Below, piece after piece: positions 42,706 to 52,526 of a DNA stretch of 64,000 nucleotides. Source of the DNA: Limnoglobus roseus (GTDB taxonomy: Bacteria; Planctomycetota; Planctomycetia; Gemmatales; Gemmataceae); the NCBI RefSeq assembly GCF_008254045.1, contig NZ_CP042425.1, positions 4,650,001-4,714,000 on the forward strand. Reading direction: 5' to 3'. Below the pieces are notes generated by a model, which was not told the origin of the DNA, did not search any database, and saw nothing but the letters and a program-made list of their open reading frames with translations. The translations under genes were made by a program, and so were the position numbers. Within the stretch, counting starts at the first letter, position 1, and every line of letters begins with the position of its first letter.

Positions 42706-43829
42706 GCTGCGGCCCCCTTCCGGCCCGCGATGGCCACCGCTCCGATGGTGGCCACCAACAGGATTGAGCCGGCCATTTCCACGGCGAGCAGGTAATCGGT
42801 GTAGAGCGAGTAGCCGATGTTCGCGACGTTCCGGGCGGGCAACTCACCGCGGCCGGCGAGCAGCACGGCTTTTTCCCGCAGGTTCGCCAGCCCCTTGACG
42901 GCCGCTGCCATGTCCGCAGCCGTCGGGTTGGCCTTGAGCGTTGTGTTCTCGACCTGGTTCAACGTCTGCCGAACGGCCGACCGCAAGTCCTCGGCCTGTC
43001 TCGCGATGGCGATCGCTTGCGGGTCGCGGGCGATGGCAAGGCGGTCCGGGATCGAGTGGGCCGCGTTCGTCCGCTCGCCGGATTCCGGGGCCGACGGCGG
43101 GATACCGACGATGTCCGCGAAGCGGTCGCGGAGGTCTTTCGTCCGCTCGTGCAACTCGTCTTTGGTTTTTGCCGCAGCCGCGAGTTGCAGGTCTGTCGCC
43201 AGCGAGAGCAGTTCGGCCCGTTCTTCGGCCGTCACCGGCCGGGCGGGTAACTTCTGTTCGGGCCGGCCCGCTTCGGCGACGGCGGTCGGGCTGCTCTGGT
43301 ACATCGCGAGTAGCACCAAGCCGAGGAACGCGAAGCCCGCCAGGCTGCCGAGCAGCGGTTCGCGGGAGCGGTCGTTCTCGTCGGCCATTTCCCCGGTGTG
43401 CGAGAGCATCAGCACGAACAAGAACGTGACGATGATGGCCCCGGCGTAGATGACGATGGTCGCCGCCATGAGAAACGGCGCGGCCAACAGCAGGAACAGA
43501 CCGCACACGCTGACGATGACGAACGCGAAGGCGATCGCCCCGCGGGCCGGGTTCCGCTGTGAGACAAAGATCGCGGCGAAGAGTACGGCCCCGCCCGAGA
43601 AGAGCCAGAACAGCACTTGGCCGACCGTGTCGCGGGCCGGGTCGCCGAATTGGCGGACGACCCACGACACGAGGACGACGGCCGAGGCGATGGCGGCGAA
43701 TGTGCCGAACGCGACCGACCGGCCCTTCGGCCGCGGCAGCAGCCAGTAAAACGCCAGCGCGCCAAGAATAACGCCGGTGGCCAGTTGGCTCACGGCGTTC
43801 CCGGCGGTTGTGGCGGCGAAGAGGTTCAT
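42702..43829 (-). CDS. nuoJ: NADH-quinone oxidoreductase subunit J with large insertion
   Basis: The 375-aa protein is about twice the usual NuoJ length (E. coli 184). The core starts near residue 74 (FWLFSGGAVLFAAIF, RNPARGAIAFAF, IYAGAIIVTFLFVLML). About 70 residues with two helices precede it. Residues about 180-335 form a hydrophilic, helical insertion before the last transmembrane helix (LLAVEMAGSILLVATIGAVA). NuoJ borders the quinone end of the membrane arm. The gene lies 74 bp after nuoI, in a gap with a CRP-like half-degenerate palindrome. Confidence 0.9.
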   Translation of the reverse strand: MNLFAATTAGNAVSQLATGVILGALAFYWLLPRPKGRSVAFGTFAAIASAVVLVSWVVRQFGDPARDTVGQVLFWLFSGGAVLFAAIFVSQRNPARGAIAFAFVIVSVCGLFLLLAAPFLMAATIVIYAGAIIVTFLFVLMLSHTGEMADENDRSREPLLGSLAGFAFLGLVLLAMYQSSPTAVAEAGRPEQKLPARPVTAEERAELLSLATDLQLAAAAKTKDELHERTKDLRDRFADIVGIPPSAPESGERTNAAHSIPDRLAIARDPQAIAIARQAEDLRSAVRQTLNQVENTTLKANPTAADMAAAVKGLANLREKAVLLAGRGELPARNVANIGYSLYTDYLLAVEMAGSILLVATIGAVAIAGRKGAAA

Positions 43830-43838
43830 TGCATCAGG

Positions 43839-43858
43839 CTCGTGTAAAGTTTCACAAG
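43839..43858. promoter_or_regulatory. Degenerate CRP/FNR-type palindrome before nuoJ
   Basis: On the minus strand this reads CTTGTG-N8-CACGAG, one mismatch from a perfect six-base inverted repeat. It matches the TGTGA-N6-TCACA pattern at eight of ten defined positions. It sits in the gap between nuoI and nuoJ. It could be chance or mark an internal promoter; see also the perfect copy upstream of nuoA. Confidence 0.3.
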
Positions 43859-43903
43859 CAACGCGGGGGAGTTATACGACCGGCGTGCGGTGGTGTCTTG
43901 AAA

Positions 43904-44467
43904 TCACTTCGCGGGCGGCGGTTCGGAGGCCGGCCCCAACTCGCCGGACCGCGTGCGAACCGGGTCGGTCCCGGCCTTCGTGGTCACGTCGAAGACGCTG
44001 AGGAGTTTTTCCTTGTCGAAGATCATCTGCTCGCGGCTGAGGCCCGTCAGGTCGTAGAGCGTCGTCAGTTCGATCGCGTCCACCGGGCAGGCTTCCTCGC
44101 ACATGCCGCAGTAGATGCACCGGAGTTCGTCGATGACGAACGTCTCGGGGTACTTCTCGCGATCCTTCCAGCCTTCGGGGGCCGGGGCGGCGACGATGTC
44201 GATGCAGTGGGCCGGGCACGCCGTCGCGCACATGTAGCACGCGACGCACTTCGTCCGCCCTTCGGAATCGCGGTTGAGTCGGTGGACGCCGCGGTAGTTC
44301 GGCGGCAGCTTCGGCTCTTGTTCCGGGTACAGTTCTGTGACCTTCTTCTTGAACATGTGCCCAACGGTCGTCATCAACCCGTCGGCGATGGCCGGCAGGT
44401 ACAACTGCCCGAGGAGGCCGAGTTTCGGCTCCTGCACCCAGGTCACGTCGCTTTCGGTCAACGGCAT
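43904..44467 (-). CDS. nuoI: NADH-quinone oxidoreductase subunit I (2x[4Fe-4S])
   Basis: The 187-aa ferredoxin-like subunit carries clusters N6a and N6b. Cys74, 77, 80 and 84 lie in the CVACYMCATACP motif and Cys117, 120, 123 and 127 in CIYCGMCEEACP. The C-terminal helix is followed by a charged tail. The ATG at 44467 is chosen over an in-frame start at 44491 because GAGG lies nine bases upstream of it. A 119-bp palindromic repeat separates it from nuoH. Confidence 0.95.
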   Translation of the reverse strand: MPLTESDVTWVQEPKLGLLGQLYLPAIADGLMTTVGHMFKKKVTELYPEQEPKLPPNYRGVHRLNRDSEGRTKCVACYMCATACPAHCIDIVAAPAPEGWKDREKYPETFVIDELRCIYCGMCEEACPVDAIELTTLYDLTGLSREQMIFDKEKLLSVFDVTTKAGTDPVRTRSGELGPASEPPPAK

Positions 44468-44485
44468 CGAACGAATCCTCAATGA

Positions 44486-44604
44486 TCTCACGCAAAGCCG
44501 CTAAGTCGCAAAGATGAGAAGAAAGACGAGATTCATTTCTTCTCCTCGAATCAATTCTTTTACTTCTGCTTGTTTTCTTCGCGTCTCTGCGGCTTTGCGT
44601 GAGA
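44486..44604. repeat. Palindromic repeat, copy 1 of the TCTCACGCAAAGCCGC family
   Basis: Ends are perfect 16-bp inverted repeats (TCTCACGCAAAGCCGC at the left, its complement at 44589-44604), with imperfect pairing inside (TAAGTCGCAAAG against CTTCGCGTCTC). The same element occurs at 52425-52516. It fills most of the nuoH-nuoI gap, 18 bp from the nuoI start and 11 bp from the nuoH stop, so the nuo transcript would contain a long hairpin here. Confidence 0.9.
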
Positions 44605-44615
44605 CTCCTCTTTCT

Positions 44616-45881
44616 TTAGACAACGCCGGCCGGCAGACCGGGGGGAAGTTTTCGGACTTTGCGCTTCGGGGCGGTGACGTTGCCCCCGGACCAGACGCCC
44701 CAGGCACCCGCGAGCACGAACAACACCACCGACGCGACGGTCATCGACCACCACGGCCAACCGAACTGCAAGATCAGCAGCACGCAGACGAGGTTCAGCA
44801 AGGCGAGCGGGATCATCACCTTCCACGCCAGCGACATCAGTTGGTCGAAGCGGAACCGCGGGATCGTCCAGCGGACGACCATGAACAGCGCGATGAAACA
44901 GAACATCTTCGCGGCCAGCACCGCGGCGTGGATGATCGCCGTTCCCCACGGGCCGTACAGGGCGGAATCGTTGGTCGTCGTCAGCCCCGGCAGGTGCCAC
45001 CCGCCGAAGAAGAGGCAACTCATCAGGAAGCTCGTCGTAATCATGTGGGCGTATTCGGCCAACAAGAGCATCCCGAGTTTCAGCGACGAGTATTCCGTGT
45101 GGTATCCGCCGACGAGTTCCTGCTCCGATTCCGGCAAGTCGAACGGGAGGCGGTTGCACTCGGCGAACACGCTCGTCAGGAACAGGAGGAAGGCCAGCGG
45201 CATGTAAAACACGTTCCACATCCCGCCGTCGATCTGGTTCGCGACGATCCGCTCGGGGTTCAGCGATCCGGCGAGTAGCACCACGCCGAGGATGCTCATG
45301 CCGAGCGGGATCTCGTAGCTGATGATCTGGGCCGACGACCGCAGCGAGCCGATCAGGGCGTACTTGTTGTTCGCACTCCACCCGGCCAGAATCACGCCGT
45401 ACACCGCTAGCGAGCCGACAGCGAACACGTACAGAATGCCGATGTCCAGGCCGGGAGCGATCGCGAACGAGAACTGGTCGGCGTACCCCTTCTGCATCGC
45501 CTCGAACCGCTGCACCGGCGTGTCCGGGGCGTTGTAAGCGGGCGGGTTGACGCTGACCATCGGTAGCGGTGGTGGCACCGTGTGGCCGACCGGCACGACG
45601 GCAATCGCCAGCATGGCCGTGCCGAACGCGACCATCGGCGCGAGCAGGAAGAAGACCTTGTCCACGTGGGCCGGGATGACGTCTTCCTTCAGGAACATCT
45701 TCCCGCCGTCGACGATCGGCTGCAACAGCCCCCACGGGCCGACGCGGTTCGGGCCGAGACGGTCCTGCACCCACGCGGCGATCTTCCGCTCCGCGAGGAT
45801 CAGGTACGCGACGGTGTTCAGCACCGCGCCCACGAGGACCGCGATGAAGATGGCCGTGTAAATCCAGTTGAAGGTCGGCAT
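44616..45881 (-). CDS. nuoH: NADH-quinone oxidoreductase subunit H
   Basis: The 421-aa membrane subunit forms the quinone chamber of complex I. Motifs are ERKIAAWVQDRLGPNRVGP, DGGKMFLKEDVIPAHVDK, and ESEQELVGGYHTEYSSLKLG with the acidic residues of the E-channel. The ATG overlaps by one base the TGA of the 45-aa gene upstream (TGATG), and GGAAG precedes it within that gene. It is one of two nuoH copies in the window; the other is at 55214. Confidence 0.95.
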   Translation of the reverse strand: MPTFNWIYTAIFIAVLVGAVLNTVAYLILAERKIAAWVQDRLGPNRVGPWGLLQPIVDGGKMFLKEDVIPAHVDKVFFLLAPMVAFGTAMLAIAVVPVGHTVPPPLPMVSVNPPAYNAPDTPVQRFEAMQKGYADQFSFAIAPGLDIGILYVFAVGSLAVYGVILAGWSANNKYALIGSLRSSAQIISYEIPLGMSILGVVLLAGSLNPERIVANQIDGGMWNVFYMPLAFLLFLTSVFAECNRLPFDLPESEQELVGGYHTEYSSLKLGMLLLAEYAHMITTSFLMSCLFFGGWHLPGLTTTNDSALYGPWGTAIIHAAVLAAKMFCFIALFMVVRWTIPRFRFDQLMSLAWKVMIPLALLNLVCVLLILQFGWPWWSMTVASVVLFVLAGAWGVWSGGNVTAPKRKVRKLPPGLPAGVV

Positions 45882-46018
45882 CAGTTCTTCCGTCGCCTCG
45901 GTTGTCCCGCCTCAAGGTTTGTGAGGATCGGAGTCTTACCCGCCAGCATCGTGCGAAACACCCACTCGACCGAATCCCGAACCGTGCCCAGCGACACGAA
46001 CCGGCCTCCCAGTGTCAC
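45881..46018 (-). CDS. Small hypothetical protein (45 aa) coupled on both sides
   Basis: The GTG start overlaps the TGA stop of the 181-aa gene by four bases (GTGA), and its own TGA shares one base with the nuoH ATG (TGATG). Such linked overlaps are a hallmark of translationally coupled genes. The product starts VTLGGRFVSLGTVRDSVEW, contains a short hydrophobic middle and ends with basic QPRRRKN. The family is unknown. The frame is open farther upstream to 46081, but that part only shadows the end of the previous gene. Confidence 0.55.
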   Translation of the reverse strand: MTLGGRFVSLGTVRDSVEWVFRTMLAGKTPILTNLEAGQPRRRKN

Positions 46019-46560
46019 CCACCCGCCGCGGTCGCCTCGATCAGAATATCGCCGTTGAAGTAACACCAACACGTCGAGCATTCCAGATCGACGTCTTCCC
46101 CTTCTTCCATCCAGGTGGCCCGCACGTCCGCCGCTGGTTTGGGAGGATGAAAATCCCCGCCCCCCGTTCCGCCGAATCCGTTCCAGTCGATAAAGCCGAG
46201 CAACTCGAACAGTTGGCCGACGACCGTCGGATGGTAGGTCTTGGTCATCGGCGGACCCATCTCGGCTCCGACGATCCCTTCGGCTTTCCAGTAAAAACTA
46301 GCCCTGCCTCCCTTCGACCAGTTGCTCTTGTGCAACTCCAGCAACCAGTCGTTCGCGGCCAACAGTTTGTTGAGCCATTCCGCCATCTCCGGCACCGGAG
46401 CTTTGTCGGCGATATTCTGGAAGTATCTCGGCGCGTCCTCAAAGATCGTGACGATCTCCGGTGTTAGCAGCTTCCGATGCCACCCTTTCACGTCGCTCAG
46501 ACGGTCGCCGGGGTAGAGCTTTATCGTCGGCCCGCCCGTTTCGTTCTCCGTGACTTCCAT
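46015..46560 (-). CDS. Hypothetical protein (181 aa) between nuoG and nuoH
   Basis: No family is recognised. The protein is soluble, with a KLLAANDWLLELHK helix, a central FYWKAEGIVGAEMGPPM stretch and a Cys-containing end (CSTCWCYFNGDILIE). It starts 13 bp after nuoG with a G-rich ribosome site and is coupled to the 45-aa gene and then nuoH. It is not a complex I subunit in any genome known to me; its position suggests co-expression only. Confidence 0.7.
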   Translation of the reverse strand: MEVTENETGGPTIKLYPGDRLSDVKGWHRKLLTPEIVTIFEDAPRYFQNIADKAPVPEMAEWLNKLLAANDWLLELHKSNWSKGGRASFYWKAEGIVGAEMGPPMTKTYHPTVVGQLFELLGFIDWNGFGGTGGGDFHPPKPAADVRATWMEEGEDVDLECSTCWCYFNGDILIEATAAGG

Positions 46561-46573
46561 CTGCCGCCCCCGG

Positions 46574-48277
46574 TCAGACGGTCGCCAGTTCCAGCCGCTT
46601 CCCGGTCGTCGGCAGTTTCACGTCGGCCAAGTTCGCGAACGCCGGCATCGCCTTCGCCACGTCCTTGCGGACCGCGGCCACGTTCGCCAAGCCGCGACGG
46701 TTGCCGAGGTCGAAGGCCAGTTGCAGTTCGCTGCGGGTTTCGACCGGCGGCTTGGCTGCGCGGGCGAAGGTCTGGACTAGCCCCGCGTGGTTGACGAACG
46801 TGCCTTCCTTCTCGAACGCGGCCGTCGCCGGCAGCCAGTACGTCGCGGCTTCGGAGAGCTTCGTCGGGAAGAAGTCTTGCACCACCAACAGGGCCGGCGG
46901 CGTGTGCGGTGCTTTCACCGCGTCGTTCACCCACTCGGGGTTCGGGTAGCCGCCCGCGAACCAGAGGGCCGACAATTGGCCGAACTCCGGCACGAGCGAT
47001 TCGAACGGAATCACCTCGCCCTGAAGTTGCGTCAGCACGGCTGCCACGCCCTTGCGGTTCGGGCACTTCTCGGCGCGGATCGTGAACTTCGTCGGCTGAA
47101 CCGGGTTGCCCTTCACGTCCTTCGGGTAGTGGTCGTCCTCGCCGACCGCCGGCACCGGCCCGAGAACGAGGCGAACTTGGTCCGACATCTTCTTGAAACC
47201 GGAGCCGAGGGCGTAGGCTTCTTCGACCGTCAGGAACGGCGATAGCACCACGGCCACCCGCTTCGGGCTCATCAGCACCGCTTCGTCGACGGCGTATTTG
47301 AGCTTCGGCAGCAGTTGCGTCCAGTTGGCCGGTTGCCACGTCCCGCCGACCTTCGCCATCGGCCGCGTGAGGCGGTCCGTCGAGCGAGTATAGTGATACC
47401 CCCACCGGCCCTCGTCGCACATGAAGTACCCCTGCGCGTCCGGGTTGGTGCGGGCCCGCAGGCGGTAGACAATGTCTTTGTTCGTGTCGGTGACGATGCT
47501 GCACCCGGTGCTACAGCCGGGGCAGACGTTGTCCGTGTTCTTCAGATACCAGACGCGCTGGGTGTAGAGGAAGTCCTTCGAGCCGAGCGCGCCGACCGGG
47601 CACAGGTCTACGACGTTGCCGGAGAGCTTGTTTTCCAGCGGTCGGCCGGGGAAGACGTCGATTTCTTCGTGGTGGCCGCGGCCGACGACCTGCAACTCGG
47701 CGGTGCCGGAAATCTCGCGGGTGAACCGCACGCACCGCGTACACAGGATGCAGCGGTCGGTGAACAGCGTGATCTTGCTGCTCAGGTGCGGCTTGTTCGG
47801 CGGCGTGTTCTTCTCGTCCACCAGTCGCGATTCGGACCGGCCGTACTGATACGAGTAGTCTTGCAACTTGCACTCGCCGGCCTTGTCGCACACCGGACAG
47901 TCGAGCGGGTGGTTAAGGAGCAGCCCTTCGAGCGTGTCGGCCTGCGACTTCTTCGCCCGCTCGCCCGGCTTGTACGCGGGGTCGTAGGGGAGCTTCGGAA
48001 CCTTGCTGTCGTGCTTGCCGTAGTCGCCGGTGACGATCACCGTGCCGTCCTTCACCGGCGTCTGACAGCCGGGGAAGACCTTCGGAATCATCGTGACCTT
48101 GCCGTCCTTCAGGTCGCCCGTCTCGACCATGCACATCCGGCACGACGCCACGACCGACAGACCGGGGTGGTAGCAGTAGTGCGGCACTTCCACGCCGGCC
48201 AACTCGGCGGCCTGCACGCAGTTCAACTTCTGGGTGCCGATCTCGACCGGCTTGTCGTTCACGTAGACCGTTGGCAT
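46574..48277 (-). CDS. nuoG: NADH-quinone oxidoreductase subunit G (iron-sulfur)
   Basis: The 567-aa subunit carries several clusters. Cys35, 46, 49 and 71 hold [2Fe-2S] N1b. His123 with Cys127, 130 and 136 hold [4Fe-4S] N5, and Cys176, 179, 182 and 226 hold N4. An extra Cys252, 255, 259 and 287 set has exactly the CxxCxxxCx27C spacing of cluster N7, which many bacteria lost. The remainder is a shortened molybdopterin-like domain. It follows the 160-aa lipoprotein gene. Confidence 0.95.
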   Translation of the reverse strand: MPTVYVNDKPVEIGTQKLNCVQAAELAGVEVPHYCYHPGLSVVASCRMCMVETGDLKDGKVTMIPKVFPGCQTPVKDGTVIVTGDYGKHDSKVPKLPYDPAYKPGERAKKSQADTLEGLLLNHPLDCPVCDKAGECKLQDYSYQYGRSESRLVDEKNTPPNKPHLSSKITLFTDRCILCTRCVRFTREISGTAELQVVGRGHHEEIDVFPGRPLENKLSGNVVDLCPVGALGSKDFLYTQRVWYLKNTDNVCPGCSTGCSIVTDTNKDIVYRLRARTNPDAQGYFMCDEGRWGYHYTRSTDRLTRPMAKVGGTWQPANWTQLLPKLKYAVDEAVLMSPKRVAVVLSPFLTVEEAYALGSGFKKMSDQVRLVLGPVPAVGEDDHYPKDVKGNPVQPTKFTIRAEKCPNRKGVAAVLTQLQGEVIPFESLVPEFGQLSALWFAGGYPNPEWVNDAVKAPHTPPALLVVQDFFPTKLSEAATYWLPATAAFEKEGTFVNHAGLVQTFARAAKPPVETRSELQLAFDLGNRRGLANVAAVRKDVAKAMPAFANLADVKLPTTGKRLELATV

Positions 48278-48297
48278 GTCGCGGTGTCCCGTCGTGT

Positions 48298-48780
48298 TTA
48301 CTTGCCGAGCAGGGCTTTAACCTCGTCCGCCGACGCTCGGCGGGCGTTCGCCGACGGGCCGGTCAGGACGATCCCGCCGGCCCGGTCCGCGTCCACCTCG
48401 TAGGCCCACAAACCAGCCTTGTCCTTCGTGCCGGTCAGGATGATGGTGCCCTCGTCGATTTGCTTTCGGATGCTCGCCCCGTCGCCCGTGAGCATGGCCT
48501 TAATCTCGCTGACCGTCGGCAACTTGTTGTTGTCCAAATCGTACTGCAGGATCATGATGCCGAGTTGGTGCATGTCGGACAGGGCGACTGTCCGCTTGGC
48601 CGCCTGCCGCACGTTCTGGATCGCCCCGCCGCCTGCGATCGGGGCCGAGTTGCGATCGTCGATCGGAGCCGGAGCGGGTTCCGGGTCGGACGGCTTCGTC
48701 ACGGCCATGGGCGCGTTCTTCTTCTTGCAACCGCTCAAGGCGATGGTCGCGCAGACCGTGCAAAGGATGAAGAACCGCAT
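48298..48780 (-). CDS. Putative lipoprotein (160 aa) between nuoF and nuoG
   Basis: A lipoprotein signal (MRFFILCTVCATIALSGC; Cys18) precedes a 140-residue hydrophilic part. The part holds AKRTVALSDMHQLGIMILQY, similar to the sequence after the pilin helix in DUF1559-type proteins, and LPTVSEIKAMLTGDG. GAGGG stands before the ATG at 48780, while upstream in-frame codons belong to the end of nuoF in another frame. It lies 14 bp after nuoF and 20 bp before nuoG. The function is unknown; it would sit outside the membrane face where complex I pumps. Confidence 0.7.
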   Translation of the reverse strand: MRFFILCTVCATIALSGCKKKNAPMAVTKPSDPEPAPAPIDDRNSAPIAGGGAIQNVRQAAKRTVALSDMHQLGIMILQYDLDNNKLPTVSEIKAMLTGDGASIRKQIDEGTIILTGTKDKAGLWAYEVDADRAGGIVLTGPSANARRASADEVKALLGK

Positions 48781-48794
48781 GGCCGCCCTCGGGT

Positions 48795-50162
<1,368 letters not shown>

Positions 50163-50167
50163 GCGAT

Positions 50168-50647
50168 TCAGTTCTTGAGTTCCGCGATGAGTTTGTCGGC
50201 CGCGTCGTGGGTCACGTTCATCACGTGTACGTCGTTCTTCAAGCACGCCGGGGCACCGTCGCACGCGCCGATGCACTCGGCGAATTCCAGCGTGATCTTG
50301 CCGTCCTTCGTCGTGTGGCCGCAGTGGACGTCGAGCTTCTTTTCGCAGTGTTCGATCAGTTCGTAGGCCCCGCGCAACATGCACGCCAGCCCGCGGCAGA
50401 CCCAGAGCCGTGTTTGGCCGAGCTTGTCGCCGTCGGTCTTGAAGAAGGCGTAGAACGACATCGTGTCGTGGACTTCCGACGGGTGCAGGTCGAGCAGTTC
50501 TGCGATCTCGACGATCGCCTCGTTCGACACGGTGCGGTACTCGTCGTGCACCATGTGCAGCGCCGGAAGCGTCACCGCCTGCTTCCGCGGGTAGCGGGGG
50601 ATGTACGCCTTGATGCGGTCCTTGATGTCTTCGCTCAGCACGCCCAT
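50168..50647 (-). CDS. nuoE: NADH-quinone oxidoreductase subunit E ([2Fe-2S])
   Basis: The 159-aa thioredoxin-fold subunit carries cluster N1a with Cys84, Cys89, Cys125 and Cys129, in CRGLAC and CIGAC motifs. GAGGG stands before the ATG. It pairs with NuoF to form the NADH-oxidising tip. It lies 45 bp after the 159-aa tail-anchored protein gene. Confidence 0.95.
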   Translation of the reverse strand: MGVLSEDIKDRIKAYIPRYPRKQAVTLPALHMVHDEYRTVSNEAIVEIAELLDLHPSEVHDTMSFYAFFKTDGDKLGQTRLWVCRGLACMLRGAYELIEHCEKKLDVHCGHTTKDGKITLEFAECIGACDGAPACLKNDVHVMNVTHDAADKLIAELKN

Positions 50648-50692
50648 CGCAGCCCTCGGTCTGGTCTCCGGATCACCGCTTCGGCAACATCA

Positions 50693-51172
50693 TCACGCAC
50701 GCCCAGCGATCACGAGGAACGCCAAGATGCCGACGACCGGCATGATGCGGCTCATGCTCGGCGCCGCCTGCTTATCGAAAAACCGGTCGACCTTAGTCAC
50801 TTCGCGGAAGCCGTACCGGTAGTGGTCGTACTCCCCGGCGTCCTCCCGCTTCCGCTGTTCCCGGCGGAACAGCTTCGGGTCTTCCTCGTACTCTTCCCAC
50901 GCGTCGATGAACCCGTCGCACGCGTTGCGGAACTCGATCCCGCTGTTGTGGTGCATCCGCGTGAAGATGTCGTGGTGCCCGTACTGGTTCTTTTCCGCGT
51001 GCTTCTCGCACAGTGGCAGATAAAACTTTGTCCGCATCTCCTCGAACAAGTTCTCCGAGTAAATCTTCACCGGCACCATGTCGTCCGTATCGCGACCGCA
51101 GCGGAAACACACGGGCGGGAAGTCACCTTCTTCCAACTCCGCGTAACTCAGGTACAAGTCGTCGCGGGCCAT
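50693..51172 (-). CDS. Zinc-ribbon protein with C-terminal membrane anchor (159 aa)
   Basis: The protein starts MARDDLYLSYAELEEGDFPP and has Cys22-x2-Cys25 and Cys55-x2-His58, a possible zinc site. A charged middle follows, and a single hydrophobic helix lies at the very end (about 139-159). It is thus a tail-anchored membrane protein with a cytoplasmic head. GGGGAG stands before the ATG at 51172. It lies between nuoD and nuoE. The family is not recognised. Confidence 0.65.
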   Translation of the reverse strand: MARDDLYLSYAELEEGDFPPVCFRCGRDTDDMVPVKIYSENLFEEMRTKFYLPLCEKHAEKNQYGHHDIFTRMHHNSGIEFRNACDGFIDAWEEYEEDPKLFRREQRKREDAGEYDHYRYGFREVTKVDRFFDKQAAPSMSRIMPVVGILAFLVIAGRA

Positions 51173-51183
51173 GGCTCTCCCCA

Positions 51184-52410
51184 CTACCGATCCAGTTCCG
51201 CCGCGATGATGTTCAGGCTCCCCAACACGGCCGGGATGTCGCTGATCTGGTGCCCCTCGATGAGGTGCGGGAAGATCGCGAAGTGGATGAACGACGGCGG
51301 CCGCGTCCGTGCCCGCCACGCCTTCGCGCTGCCGTCCGACACGAGGTAGAAGCCGAGTTCGCCGTTGGCCGTCTCGTGCGCCCCGTACACCTCGTTCACC
51401 GGCGTTTCGAACCGGCGGTTCCACATGAACAGTTCGAAGTGCTGGATTAACCCCTCGATGCTGCGGTACGTCGCCGCCTTGTCGGGGATGTTCAGTTTGT
51501 CCTCGGTGTGCAGGTTCACCGGACCGCTCGGCAGGTTCTCGACGGCGGCCTTGATGATGTTGACCGACTGCACCATCTCTTCCATGCGGACGAGGTACCG
51601 GGCCAGACAGTCGCCGCCCTTCGAGCACGCGACCTTGAAACTGCCGGCGAGTTCGCCGTAGGCCAGGTACGGCTCGTCCTTCCGCAAGTCGCGGACCACA
51701 CCGGCCGACCGGGCGATAGGACCGGTGCAGCTCATATTGATGGCCTCCTCTTTCGTGAGGGTGCCAATACCTTTGGTGCGGTCGATGAAAATCTTGTTGC
51801 GGTTCAGCAACCGCACAACGTCCGCGTGAACCTTCGGAAAACTGTTCGTGAAGACGCGGATGAGTTTCACCCAGTCGTCGGTCACGTCGTTCATCAACCC
51901 GCCGACGCGGGTGAAGCTCGGGTGGAACCGTTGCCCGCTGGCCTGCTCGATGATGTTGTAAATCTTCTCTCGCTCGTTGAAGGCGTACAGGAACGCCGTC
52001 AATCCGCCGAGGTCGAGGGCGGCCGCCCCCACGCAGAGCAGGTGGTCCGAGATGCGGGCCAGTTCCGCCAGGATCGTGCGGATGTACTTGCACCGCGGTG
52101 TGATCTCGATGCCGAGCAACTTCTCGACGGTGTGGTGCCACGCGATCTCGTTAGCGACCGGCGAGATGTAGTTCATCCGGTCAACGATCGTCACGTACTG
52201 GTTGAAGTCGAGGTCTTCACCGAGCTTCTCGAAGCCGCTGTGCAGGTAGCCGATGTCCGGCACGGCCTTCACGATCGTCTCGCCGTCGAGCGTGAGAATG
52301 AGGCGCAGCGTCGTGTGCGTGGCCGGGTGCTGGGGGCCGAAGTTCAGGGTGTAAAGGAACTCCTGGTCCGCACCAGCTTCGGTCGAAAGATCGAGAGCTT
52401 CCAGTGGCAT
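51184..52410 (-). CDS. nuoD: NADH-quinone oxidoreductase subunit D
   Basis: The 408-aa subunit forms the quinone site with NuoB. Motifs are NFGPQHPATHTTLRL, PDIGYLHSGFEKL, and the C-terminal DIPAVLGSLNIIAAELDR with the conserved final Asp-Arg. The ATG at 52410 is used; an in-frame GTG at 52431 lies inside the repeat element and lacks a ribosome site. A 92-bp palindromic repeat lies just upstream, between nuoC and nuoD. Confidence 0.95.
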   Translation of the reverse strand: MPLEALDLSTEAGADQEFLYTLNFGPQHPATHTTLRLILTLDGETIVKAVPDIGYLHSGFEKLGEDLDFNQYVTIVDRMNYISPVANEIAWHHTVEKLLGIEITPRCKYIRTILAELARISDHLLCVGAAALDLGGLTAFLYAFNEREKIYNIIEQASGQRFHPSFTRVGGLMNDVTDDWVKLIRVFTNSFPKVHADVVRLLNRNKIFIDRTKGIGTLTKEEAINMSCTGPIARSAGVVRDLRKDEPYLAYGELAGSFKVACSKGGDCLARYLVRMEEMVQSVNIIKAAVENLPSGPVNLHTEDKLNIPDKAATYRSIEGLIQHFELFMWNRRFETPVNEVYGAHETANGELGFYLVSDGSAKAWRARTRPPSFIHFAIFPHLIEGHQISDIPAVLGSLNIIAAELDR

Positions 52411-52424
52411 ATAAGATCCCAAGA

Positions 52425-52516
52425 GTCTCACGCAAAGCCGCTAAGTCGCAAAGGAGAGAAGAAGCAAATCTGTTCTTCTCTTATTTTCTTGGCGTCTCTG
52501 CGGCTTTGCGTGAGAC
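52425..52516. repeat. Palindromic repeat, copy 2 of the TCTCACGCAAAGCCGC family
   Basis: The outer arms (GTCTCACGCAAAGCCG from 52425, its complement ending at 52516) match perfectly. The left arm is nearly identical to the first 40 bases of the copy at 44486. It lies between nuoC (stop 52527) and nuoD (start 52410), 14 bases ahead of the nuoD ATG. Confidence 0.9.
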
Positions 52517-52526
52517 GTCTTTTGTT

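Noticed and set aside
46019..46081. Longer form of the 45-aa gene starting at 46081
   Set aside because: The extra codons are just a shifted reading of the end of the 181-aa gene; the GTG at 46018 makes a proper coupled start.
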